A stretch of 40,730 bases of DNA from JAGQRJ01 sp041402045 (lineage in GTDB: Bacteria; Planctomycetota; J058): positions 1 to 40,730 of the forward strand of contig JAWKSZ010000075.1 of assembly GCA_041402045.1 (NCBI GenBank), read 5' to 3'. Of this stretch, positions 1 through 9,563 are shown one piece after another. The translations under genes and the position numbers were made by a program. Under the pieces are notes generated by a model. It was not told the DNA's origin and ran no database searches. It saw only the letters and a list, made by a program, of their open reading frames with translations. The first letter of the stretch is position 1. Every line of letters begins with the position of its first letter.

Positions 1-1
1 C

Positions 2-2430
2 GTGAGACGCTGGGGCTTCTGGGCCGGGATCGCGCTGTGGCTCGCGGCGCTCTTGCTCGCGTGGGAGCGCGTCGTGCCCCTCGAGCAGGCGATCGGTGAC
101 GCGATCGAGCGCCGACGCCCCCTGGCAGCCGTCCCCGGCGACACCTGGCTGATCCTGATCGACGACCCCGAGCGGGAAGCGACGACGCTGCTCGAGCTCG
201 CCGCGGCGGACGAAGCCCGGGCGCTGGTGATCCTCGACGCCGAGGTGGGGAGGGCCGTGGCCGCCGCCGAGGCGCCGCGAGGCGCGCCGGCCCCGACCTT
301 CGCCTCGCGGGTGGTGCGCGACCCGACCCTCGCCCGTCCGCCGCGGATCGAGCTCATGGTCCCCGAGCGCGCCCAGGACCACGCGCTCGTGCACCTGCGC
401 CCGGACAGCGACGGCACCTGGCGCAGGGTGCGCGCCTCGACCGTCGTGGACGGTCAGGACACGCCGACGCTGTTCGCCGCGGTCGAGGGACACGGGGGGC
501 AGCTCGTGCCCCTCCCGCCGGCCGCGGTCACGGGCCTCCCCCTGTGGCGCATGCAGCCCGGCGAAGCCGTGGAGCGGCCCTGGAAGGGCGGGCGCTGGGT
601 CGTGACCCGCGCCCGACCCGCCGAGCCCTCGGTGTGGACCCCGCGCCGGGAGGAGGTCCTCGAGTCCCGAGCCGTGGCCCTGGCGCTCGAGACCCTGCAC
701 GCCGGGCTCGTGCTCGAGCACGTGGGCAAGGGGACAGGGCTCCTGCTCTGCCTGAGCGTGGCCCTGCTCGCCGGCCTCGTGCTCCCTCGCTGGCGCCGCT
801 CCGCGGCGCTGGCGGGCGCGCTGCTCCTCGCGGGCGTCCTGCTCGCGATCCTCGGGCTCAGGCTCTGGGCGCTGTGGATCGTGCCCGTGGGACCCACCGC
901 GCTCTCGGTGCCCGCGGGCCTGCTCCTGGGCCTGGCGCTGCGGGCGCGTCGCGAGCGGCGGGACGTGGAAGGGATCACCGAGGAGCTGCGGCGCAGCCTG
1001 GCGCTGGCGCCGCTGGAGACGCCGGCCCCCGACGAGGCCAGCCTGACCGCCTTCCGGCAGCTGATCGACGCCGAAGTCGTGGCCCACGTCGACCCCCACG
1101 GGCCGCGGGTGACCCTCAGCGCGGCCGCGGGCGGGGAGGAGCTCCTGGGCGCGATCGGAGGAGAGGCCGCGCGCCTGTTCGCGTCCGAGCTCACCGCCGG
1201 GCAGTCCGAGGTCCTGGACTTCCCCCGCCTCGACACCGCCGGGGTGAGCCTGGGGATCGGCGGCGGCCAGCAGCGGCTGCTGCTCCTGCCGACCCTGAGC
1301 GGCGCCGGGCGCGGCGAGGTCGAGCGCTGGTGGCGCTCGCAGAGCACCCTCGGCGGGCTCCTGGCCTCGGCCTGGCTGCAGCGCGAGCCCGGCGGCAGCT
1401 CGCGCGAGGCCGCGCTCTACCGCCTGCGCTACACCGCGCTCAAGGCCGCCAGCGAGCGCGGCTTCCTGGCGAAGGTCGTCGAGCTGATCCCGGACTCGCT
1501 CCTGATCGCGGACGCCCTCGGGCGCCCGCTGATCAAGAACCAGGCCCACGACGCCCTCGCCGCGCGCCTGGCCTGCGCCCCGCGCCTGATCCCGTTCCTG
1601 GCCGCGCTGCTCAAGGGCACCGAGGACGTGGCCGCGCGCATGGTCAGCGAGGCGCTGAGCGGCACCGACGTGAACCTCTACGCGACCCTCGAGCTCGAGG
1701 ACCGCACCCTCAACGTGGCGCTCCTGCGCCTCGACCTGGGCGAGCTGGGGACGAGCCTCCTGCTCATGACCCGCGACGTGAGCCAGCTCACCCGCCTCGA
1801 ACGGGTCAAGGGCACCGCCTACGCGGGCATGACCGAGCACGTCCGCGGCGCGCTGCAGGCGGTGAGCATGACCGCCGAAATGATCGGGCTCGACAGCGAC
1901 GAGGCCGAGGTCCGCGAGTCCATGGACCTGATCCGCTCCAAGGTGGGCGAGATCGACGGCGCGCTGGGTGACGCGGCCCAGGCCACGAGCCTCGACCTCG
2001 AGACCGCGGAGACCCACAGCGTGGCGATCGACCTGGGCGAGGAGCTGGCGCGGACCCTCGAGCGCGTCGCGCCCCAGGCCCGCGAGCTGGGCGTCGAGCT
2101 CGTGCGCGAAGGCCAGGAGATCACCCACCACGCGGTCGGGCGCTCGACCCCCACCCGCGAAGCCCTCGAGCTCGCCTTGTCCGAGGCGATCGCCAGCTCC
2201 CCGGCCCAGGGCGAGGTCCGCGCCGAGCTCCTGCGAGGAGGCCCAGGTCCAGGTGCTGGTCAGGACCGCGGCGACGGCGCGGGAGCTTGCTCCCGACCGG
2301 CGCCGGCGCCGACAGGCTGGAGAACCTCATGCAACAAGCCGGCGGGCAGGCGAGCCGCGAGCAGGACGGCGAGTGGCGCGTCGTGCACCTGCGCCTGCGC
2401 TACCCCCGGCTGGCGGTGACCTCCGAATGA
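2..2430 (+). CDS. CHASE2-like membrane sensor with degenerate histidine-kinase core (frameshifted near its end)
   Basis: A GTG start at the window edge gives an N-terminal membrane segment (about residues 5-22), an extracytoplasmic region to about residue 235, and three closely spaced membrane helices (about 240-315). That is the topology of CHASE2 sensors. A cytoplasmic linker, a PAS-like stretch and a HisKA-like helix follow, with a possible phospho-acceptor His in MTEHVRGALQ. The ATPase N-box is altered: where kinases read LLSNAIKYSP this protein reads ALSEAIASSP, so the usual Asn residues are missing. A Gly-rich G-box remains (DRGDGAG). The frame breaks at about 2232, 2260 and 2280, but the pieces join into a normal C-terminus ending RYPRLAVTSE at the TGA at 2428-2430. 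That stop overlaps the ATG of capC (ATGA). It is probably the sensory or regulatory member of the polymer operon. Upstream genes are outside the window, and the start could lie further upstream. Confidence 0.6.
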
Positions 2431-5400
2431 TCCGCTGCTTTCCCGGAGAACGGCCTCCCGACCAGAGCCTCCTGTTCCCGATCTTCGTCGGGCTCCCTGG
2501 TCACCAACTTCTTCGTCGAGCGCTACGGCTGGATCACTCGGTACTCGTGGTCCCCGGCTACCTGGCCCCGATCGACTCTACGTGCACCCGGCCGCCGCGG
2601 TCACGATCGTGGTCGAGGCGCGGCGCCTCGTGGTCAGGGGCTGCATCGTTACGCCTGGGCCAGAGGTGTTCACGCCGCCCTTGTGCCCCGCGATCCGCTT
2701 CCTCGTGATCATCCTCGCCTCCCTGGGGGTGAGGCTCGTGCTGGAGGAGGGGATCCTGCCCCTGGCGCTCCCCTACTTCGGCGGCGACCTGATCGGCGCC
2801 TCCGCGGTGCGCAGCTACGGCGCGGTGGGCCTGGTCGTGGTCCCCCTGCTCGCGAACCTGTTCTGGAAGCCGGGCCTGGCCAAGGGCCTGGTCCAGGCCG
2901 GGGTCACCACGGGGCTGACCCTCGTGATCATGCTCTGGATCGTGGTCCCCCTGATCAACTTCGATATCGCGCACCTCGACGCGACCTTCGAAGACGTGGC
3001 CCTCGACTTCAGCCGCAGCGCCAAGGCCGAGATCATGATCGTGGTCGGCGCGGCGCTCGCCTCCTGGCTGACCCTGCGCTACGGCTGGGACTTCGGCGGG
3101 ATCCTGCTCCCCCCGCTCCTGGCCCTGGCGCTGCTCGAGCCGATCCGCCTGGCCGCGACCGTGACCGAGGCCGTCGGCGCGTTCGTGATCGGCAAGCTCC
3201 TGCACCGCGTGCCGCCGCTCAACCGCCTGACCCTCGCCGGGCCGCGGCTCACGACCTACCTGTTCACGATCGCGGTCTCGATCAAGATCGTCGTGGCCTG
3301 GGTCGAGTCCTACGTCGCCCCCGAGCGCGCGTTCACCGACCTCTCCGGCTTCGGCTACATCATCTCCGCCTTGCTCGCGGGCAAGCTCTGGAACAAGAAG
3401 GCCTCGCTCACCCTGTTCCCCACGGTGCTGCTCACGCTCCTGACCTTCCTCGTGGGCAGCGCGATCGCCTTCGGCGCCGCGTTCTTCGTGCGCGCGCTGA
3501 ACCCTTTGCCCCAGGTCGAGGCCCAGGGCGTCCCGGAGCACCGCCTCGGACTCGACCTCGCGATCCTGCGCAGCGCGCGCTACGCCCCGACCCCCGAGAG
3601 CGCGCGCCGCGACCGCCGCATGCAGCTCGCCCAGGGGATCGGCACGACCCTCGACGTGCTCCAACACCGCCTGGGCGTCCCCACCCTCTCGGGGCGCCTC
3701 GACCGCCTCGGCGTGGAGCTCACGCGCTTCACCAGCGAGGACGGGACCTACGTGGCCCTCTCCGCGCCGGGCGGCCCGGCCACGGTGCTCCTGCGCGTCG
3801 ACCCCGACGGCGCGCCCCTGATCCTGCTGCAGCACGCCGAGGGCGGCGCCGCGGCGACCCCCGAGGGCGCCTCCAGCGCCGCGGTGGCCGCGGCGGTGCT
3901 CGCGCGCCGGCTGCGCCCGCGCGCGGTGGTCCTGGCCACCCCCGGAGAGGACCCGCTGTGGGGTGTGCGCCAGCTCCTGCGCGCGGCCCCGGACTGGCCG
4001 GTGGTCGAGGTCGCCCCTGGCGCCCAGCCGGCCCTCGACGTACAGGGCGGGCTCCCCGACGCCTTCCCTCCGCTCGAGGAGCTCCGCGCCGTGGTGCCCT
4101 CCCTCGGCGTGCACACCCCGGGCCGCCTCGAGGGCCTCCGCGCCGACCTCTGCCACCAGGCGCCGGGCGGCGTCGTCAGCCTGCGGGTCGACCCCGGCGC
4201 CGCCGACGCCCTCGCGCAGCGCGCGGGGGAGTCGCCGGAGCCCCGGGTGGCCTACCTCCACGCCTTCCTCCACGCCGAGCGCGAGCAGCCGCCGACCGCC
4301 CCCCCCGAGCGGCAGCCCTGGAGCGTGCAGGACTTGACCACCCTCCGCCGGGTGCTCCTGCGCCGGGTGATCGCCGGCGGCGCCGTGCGCCTCGCGACCG
4401 CGCAGCTGATCGCCCGCGCCCTCGACCTCCAGCTCGTCCTGCTCCGCGAGCCGGGCCAAGGCGGCGCGCGCTACCTCGTGATCTCCGACGAGGACGGCGT
4501 CAGCGGCGTCGACGGCGCGCTGATCCTGGCCCTGGACCAGGCCCGCGGCGACCTGCACGTCGAGGTCCCGAACCCGCACCTCCACGCCAACACCGACCAG
4601 GTCGGGGCCCTGATCTTCCTCGCGTCGGGCGCGCGCAGCCTGACCGTCGCTGGCGTGGGCAACCCCGAGGCCGGCGCCCTGCCCCCCGACGTGGCCTCGA
4701 TCCGCTTCCGCCGTACGCTGTTCCACCTCGCCGACGAGGTCCTGCTCGAGCTCGCGCTGGAGGACGACCGGCGCCCGCCGCGGATCCTCCAGGTGCGCGG
4801 GGAGCGCGCCCAGCCCGCCGCCGGCCAGCGCGAACACGACGGCGTGCTCCTCGGCCCCGACCTGCTCCTGCCGACCGTCGAGGACGACCGCGAGCTCGTC
4901 GCCCCCTGGCTCGCGAGCTTCGCGCACCTCGGCTGGAAGATCGGGCTCGAGGACCCCGGCGCCTTCAGCGGCTACGACCTGGGGATCACGCTCCAGGCGC
5001 GCTACCGGCGCTTCCTGACCCTCGACGACGTGAGCGGGGTGTGGGTCTCGACGCTGCTCCGCCGCCGGCTGCAGATCGAGCCCCTGACCCCCGACCTCGA
5101 GAACGTGCTCCTCGGCCTCGGGCTCCCCGTCGAGCGGGTCGCGCTCAGCGACTACCTCGCGCGGGAAGGGATCGAGCTCGGCGGACACGAACCCCCGGGC
5201 CTCGACCCGACCCTCGAGCACGTGTTTCGCTACCAGGAGCTGCGCTCGGTGGCGTCCTTGGCTGCGGCCCTGGCGCTGCTCCCCAGCGGTTGGAGCGCGC
5301 GGGTGGTCGAGGACCTCGAGGCCGCGGCGCTCGTGGTGGTGCTCCGCGAGGAGCCCCGCGGGCGCGTGGTCCTGATCAACCTCCTGGGGGCCGGCGGGCG

Positions 5401-5473
5401 CGGCGAGCCTCGCGACGTCGACACCTTCCTCCGGCTCCGGCACCGCGTGCTGTTCGGAGCGCGCCGTGGCTGA
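2427..5473 (+). CDS. capC: CapC/PgsC-like membrane protein: two tandem PgsC domains plus about 600-aa C-terminal region (N-terminus frameshifted)
   Basis: CapC/PgsC is the integral-membrane partner of the CapB amide ligase in poly-gamma-glutamate capsule synthesis. The ATG at 2427 overlaps the previous stop. Fragments in three frames over 2427-2700 join into a PgsC N-terminus (SLLFPIFVGL, VTNFFVERYGWIT, VVPGYLAPI, LYVHPAAAVTIVVE, LHRYAWARGV), and the frame is open from about 2670 to 5473. The first PgsC unit ends with VVVPLLANLFWKPGLAKG. A second unit follows at nt 3050-3500 (RYGWDFGGILLPPLLAL, then YIISALLAGKLWNKKAS), so the domain is duplicated. A usual PgsC is about 150 aa. From about nt 3530 a soluble region of some 600 residues follows that I cannot assign. 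It holds two alpha/beta-looking blocks with small histidine motifs (LLQHAEGGAA, NPHLHANTDQ). A hydrolase or transferase role there is only a guess. Confidence 0.82.
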
Positions 5474-8400
5474 GCTGATCCTGGTGCGGATCCCGCCCGT
5501 GCGCTGGCCGCGGCGGCTCACGATCCTCCTGATCCTGGCCCTGGGCGCCTTCAGCGCCAACCAATTCCTGACCCTCGGGCGCGCCCCGATCCTGCCTCCG
5601 GGCCACGAGGACGAGCTCGTGCGCCGGGTGTTCTTCCCGCTGACCCCCGAGCGCCCGCTCTACCTCGGTGTCAGCGACATCCAGGAGCGCTTGACCGTGG
5701 GCATGATCCTGCGCTACGGCCCCCTCGACGCGGCGGAGACCGCCGACGTGACCCTGCGCTTCGACTGGCTCGACACCCGCGGGAACGTGGTCGCCGCGCG
5801 GCGCTGGTCCAAGCCCATGCGCCTCGCGCCCCAGAGCCACGACGCGATCAGCCTGTTCCTCGACCCCGCCGGGCACCGCCTCAGCAGTCACCGCAACGTG
5901 GTCCTCCCCCGCGAGCCCTTCCCGCCGCGGGCGGTGAACCTGCGCGTGGGCCTCGAGCAGGAGGTCCCGGGCGAGCTCCTGGTGCGCTTCTTCACCCGCC
6001 AGCCGATCTCGGTCGGGCTGCGCGCCCAGGCCGTGCAGAACGAGCGCCTGGACAAGTTCGCCAGCCGCTCCTCGGTGCCCCCCGAGCTCCTGCCCACCGC
6101 CGTGCGCGACCAGGTCCAGGGCTACACCTGGGCCACCCTCAAGGCGGTCGACGAGCAGGGCGAGCCCGCCCCCGCCCGCGCGCTCCTGCGCCGCGAGCTG
6201 ACCCTCGAGGAGCGCGAGGCGTTCTTCGCCAGCCTCAGCCGCGAGCTGGCCGACCCGACCTGGCACGCGCTCCAGGCGCACCGTCCGCTGGCCTTCGACG
6301 TGACCGAGCCCGGGCGCTTCGCGCTCGAGTTCGACCGCCTCGTGTCGCCCGAGGACGAGGCGCGGATCGGCCTCACCCTGCGCGTCCCGGGCGAGCCGCT
6401 GGAGGCGCTGCCCCTGCACCTCCTGCAGCAGGCGGCGCCCCTGTTCTTGCCCGCGCCCTCGACCCTCGTGGTGACCTACGACGGCGGCGCGCTCTCCGCC
6501 CGGCTCCGCGCCCAGGATCGCCCGCGCACCCCCCTCGTGCCCCCGGCGACCGACCGCCGCCTGGCCTACCTCACCGGCGACCCCCCGGCGCTGCAGCGAC
6601 TGCTCGTCCCCCTGATCCGCGACCTGCCCCCGGACACCGCGCTCGAGCCGCCGCCGGGGCGGCTGGTCTACCGCTTCACGCCGGAGGAGGTCGCGCAGCA
6701 GGTGGCCATGCGCCTGCGCGTGCGCCGCGTCGGCCCCGCCGAGGACCCTGGCCTCGCCCTCGCGCCGCCTCTGCTCGTCCACTGGCGGCTGGAGGGCGAC
6801 ACCAGCGCCCAGGGCTTCGGCGGCGAGACCGAGGTCACCCTGGAGCCGCGCGAGCTCGAGCGCCTGCCCGACGAGTTCCAGCACCTCGCCACCAGCGGCG
6901 GAGGGATCCTCAGCGTGCGCCTCCCGCTGTGGGTGCGCAGCGTCGAGGCCTGGACCGACGACCCCGCGCTGATCTACGCCGACCTCAGCCTGCCCGACGT
7001 GCGGCTCCCCGAGCCCGTCCCCGCCGAGCACACCCCGCGCTACCTGTGCGCGCTGGGCTCGGACCCCCGCGGACGGCGCTTCTTTCGCGTGCGCCCCGAC
7101 AACGGCCCCGAGCACCAGCTCGCCGCCACCGACCTCCTGCTCTCGATCCAGAACGGGCTCGTGCGCGGCCCCCGGGATCCGCGCCCCGACCCCAGCCGGC
7201 AGGTGCTGAACCTGACCACCGGCGCCGAGGCCCAGCCCTTCCTCGTGCCCCTGCGTCCCCGCGGGACCTACCCCCAGGAGGACGGGGTCGAGCCCCTGCG
7301 CGAGGACGCCTACCGCGTGCTCGGCGAGGGGGAGGCCGTCGACGTGTTCGCCGAGGGCCAGCCCTTCCCGGAGCCGCGGGAGGTGATCGTGCTCCCCGCG
7401 CGCGGGCCTGCCGAGCGCCACCTCCTCGCCCGCGGGCGGCCGCCGGTGCCCGCGGGCGCCAGCGCGCTGGTCTCGGACCCCAACAGCCCCGCCGCGGCCT
7501 GGGTCCTGCGCCACGCGCTCCCGGCCACCGACCAGGAGCCCTTCACCGCGACCTGGGAGCACGACGGGCAGCCGGGCTACGTCGTGGTCGACGTGCTCAA
7601 GCCCGAGGCCGAGGCGCTGCAGCTCGACCTGGACGTGACCCCCAGTCGCCGCCCGATCCTCAGCGGGCTGCCGGTGACCGTGCTCCCCACCGACACCCAG
7701 CGCAGCTTCCTGCTCGAGGCCGGGAGCGAGCCCCGGGCCCTGGCCTTCGAGCCGGGGATCGCCCCGCGCGGCGCGGCCTGGCGCCTGGTCGTGGGCTTCG
7801 GCGCCGACCTCCCGATCGGCGAGGTCGCGCTGCGGGTGCGCCCGCGGGAGGGCCACGTGTGGGTCGTGGCCCGGGTCGTGCGCCCGAGCCGCATGGTGCG
7901 CGGCGAGACCTGGAGCGCCGACGTGCAGGACGTGGCCGCGGTCGAGGTGATCCGCCACGGCGCGACGCCCGAGGACCCGCTGGAGCAGGTCTCGCTCAGC
8001 GGCGCCTACGCGCCCCTCAGCTCGCCGCTGGCGCCCACCGCCGTCGGGGTGAGCACGACCAACGTCAGCGGCTCGCTCTTCGGCGTGCGGATCCTGGGCG
8101 AGCTCGAGGACGGGCGCAAGGTCCTGCTCCCGCGCTCCGAGGTCCTCGTGCGGGCGCACCCGCTGCCCCTGGTCGTGCCGCGCCCCCCCGGCGACTGGCC
8201 AGGGCTCGGCGTCGCGCGTGTGATCCTGCTGTGGTCGTCCGCCGACGCCCAGGCCCCGCCCGAGGACGAGCTCGAGCTGCGCCTCGTGCGCGCGGTCGGG
8301 GTCGAGGCCTGGCGCGAGCCGCCGTCCTGGCGCCGCCTCGAGCGCGCCGGCCGCGTCGAGCACCCCGGGCACCTCGTGTGGCGCAGCCGCCCGCTCTACC

Positions 8401-9563
8401 TCCCGCTGCCCAACGACGTCGCGCGGCTCGAGCTCCAGGGCCCGCCTGGCGTGCAGGCCCTCGTCGCCGTGCGGGTCGTGGAGCCCGACGGGGTCGTGAT
8501 CCACGGCGGCGGGCTGCCCGCGGGGACCCTCGGGCGCGTGATCGAGGTCAGCGCCCCCGCGCGCTTCGGCGGGCAGAGCGAGGTCCTGACCCGGCCCCCG
8601 GGCGACCTGCAGTGGCTGGGGGACGAGCCCGACGCCGAGGGCTTCACGACCCTCACCCGCTCCTACCGCAAGGAGGGGGAGTGGCGGCTGCTCGAGCCCC
8701 TGCGCGACGACGCGAGCGAGTTCCGCATGACCCCGCGGGAGCTCAGCGAGCGCCAGGACCCGGTGCTGCGCTTCGAGGCCAACGCGGCGGAGGTCCAGCC
8801 CTTGGCGGTGTTCGGGGCCTCGACCCGCGTGACCCTCAGCGGGCCGGCCCCGATCCGCGCCGCCGCCCCGTTCCAGGTCCTGCGCCCGGTCGCCCCTGGC
8901 GAGCCGCTGCCGGTCGACCTCGCCGAGCCGAACCCGTCCCCCGAGGCCTTCCCCCACGTGCTCCTGCGCTACGCCGGGATCCCGGTGGCCTTCGAGGACC
9001 CGGTCGAGCTGACCGTGCTCCTCGACGGGGTCGAGCTGCGCACCGAGCGTGTGGTGACCCCCGACGGGCGGCTCACGATCGGCGACGTGAGCCCCAGCGC
9101 GCACACCCTCGAGGTCCGCGCGTCGCGGCCCCTGGGCGCCGGGCAGCTCTGGGTGCGGACCCTCGACCACCCGCGCCCCGGCGACCTGCGCACGACCAGC
9201 GCCTGGGCCCTGGACGACCCCGAGCCGCTCACGGTCTCGCTCCCCGTCGACCTCGAGCCTGGCGACGTATGGGTGCTCGAGGTGTTCGGCGAGGAGCGCC
9301 CGGGGCTGCAGTGGAGCGACTGGACCCTCGAGCTCTACGGCCGTGAGGGCGAGCTCCTGCGCCGCGAGCAGCACCACGTGTTCGGGACCACCGCCGACGA
9401 CGCCCCGCTGCGCGGGCCCGACGGCGCCCCCGCCTGGCCCTTGATCCGCCTGGGCCGGCGCTGCACCTTCGAGGACGTCCACGCGCGCACCGCGATCCTG
9501 CGTGGGCCGCGCCCGGCGCGGGTCGGGGTGCGCGCGCTGTGCGTGCGCAGGTCCGCCCAGTGA
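5466..9563 (+). CDS. Large membrane-anchored, beta-rich periplasmic protein of the polymer operon, function unknown
   Basis: The GTG start at 5466 lies inside the end of capC (8-bp overlap), which implies translational coupling. The protein has 1365 residues. A positively charged N-terminus leads into one hydrophobic segment (about residues 15-36), then a long region dominated by short beta-type stretches separated by Pro, Gly and Asp. I see no further membrane helix and no recognised enzyme motif. This layout (one inner-membrane anchor with a very large beta-sandwich-like ectodomain) suits a periplasmic accessory protein such as a polymer-binding or co-synthase subunit. That role is inferred only from position between capC and the outer-membrane candidate. 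It does not resemble the CapA/PgsA metallophosphatase-like protein. Only the reading frame and the anchor are well supported. Confidence 0.75.
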   Translation: MAELILVRIPPVRWPRRLTILLILALGAFSANQFLTLGRAPILPPGHEDELVRRVFFPLTPERPLYLGVSDIQERLTVGMILRYGPLDAAETADVTLRFDWLDTRGNVVAARRWSKPMRLAPQSHDAISLFLDPAGHRLSSHRNVVLPREPFPPRAVNLRVGLEQEVPGELLVRFFTRQPISVGLRAQAVQNERLDKFASRSSVPPELLPTAVRDQVQGYTWATLKAVDEQGEPAPARALLRRELTLEEREAFFASLSRELADPTWHALQAHRPLAFDVTEPGRFALEFDRLVSPEDEARIGLTLRVPGEPLEALPLHLLQQAAPLFLPAPSTLVVTYDGGALSARLRAQDRPRTPLVPPATDRRLAYLTGDPPALQRLLVPLIRDLPPDTALEPPPGRLVYRFTPEEVAQQVAMRLRVRRVGPAEDPGLALAPPLLVHWRLEGDTSAQGFGGETEVTLEPRELERLPDEFQHLATSGGGILSVRLPLWVRSVEAWTDDPALIYADLSLPDVRLPEPVPAEHTPRYLCALGSDPRGRRFFRVRPDNGPEHQLAATDLLLSIQNGLVRGPRDPRPDPSRQVLNLTTGAEAQPFLVPLRPRGTYPQEDGVEPLREDAYRVLGEGEAVDVFAEGQPFPEPREVIVLPARGPAERHLLARGRPPVPAGASALVSDPNSPAAAWVLRHALPATDQEPFTATWEHDGQPGYVVVDVLKPEAEALQLDLDVTPSRRPILSGLPVTVLPTDTQRSFLLEAGSEPRALAFEPGIAPRGAAWRLVVGFGADLPIGEVALRVRPREGHVWVVARVVRPSRMVRGETWSADVQDVAAVEVIRHGATPEDPLEQVSLSGAYAPLSSPLAPTAVGVSTTNVSGSLFGVRILGELEDGRKVLLPRSEVLVRAHPLPLVVPRPPGDWPGLGVARVILLWSSADAQAPPEDELELRLVRAVGVEAWREPPSWRRLERAGRVEHPGHLVWRSRPLYLPLPNDVARLELQGPPGVQALVAVRVVEPDGVVIHGGGLPAGTLGRVIEVSAPARFGGQSEVLTRPPGDLQWLGDEPDAEGFTTLTRSYRKEGEWRLLEPLRDDASEFRMTPRELSERQDPVLRFEANAAEVQPLAVFGASTRVTLSGPAPIRAAAPFQVLRPVAPGEPLPVDLAEPNPSPEAFPHVLLRYAGIPVAFEDPVELTVLLDGVELRTERVVTPDGRLTIGDVSPSAHTLEVRASRPLGAGQLWVRTLDHPRPGDLRTTSAWALDDPEPLTVSLPVDLEPGDVWVLEVFGEERPGLQWSDWTLELYGREGELLRREQHHVFGTTADDAPLRGPDGAPAWPLIRLGRRCTFEDVHARTAILRGPRPARVGVRALCVRRSAQ

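Noticed and set aside
2230..2700. Programmed ribosomal frameshifting
   Set aside because: Seven or more changes in both directions within 470 bp without slippery-site pattern fit sequence errors, not programmed events.
2683..5478. A 931-codon plus-strand frame overlapping capC
   Set aside because: It is almost wholly Arg/Pro/Gly/Ala, a frame-shifted shadow of the CapC frame.
9539..9560. Earlier GTG at 9539 as start of the outer-membrane candidate
   Set aside because: The GTG at 9560 overlaps the upstream stop as GTGA, like other junctions of this operon, and gives a more compact signal peptide.
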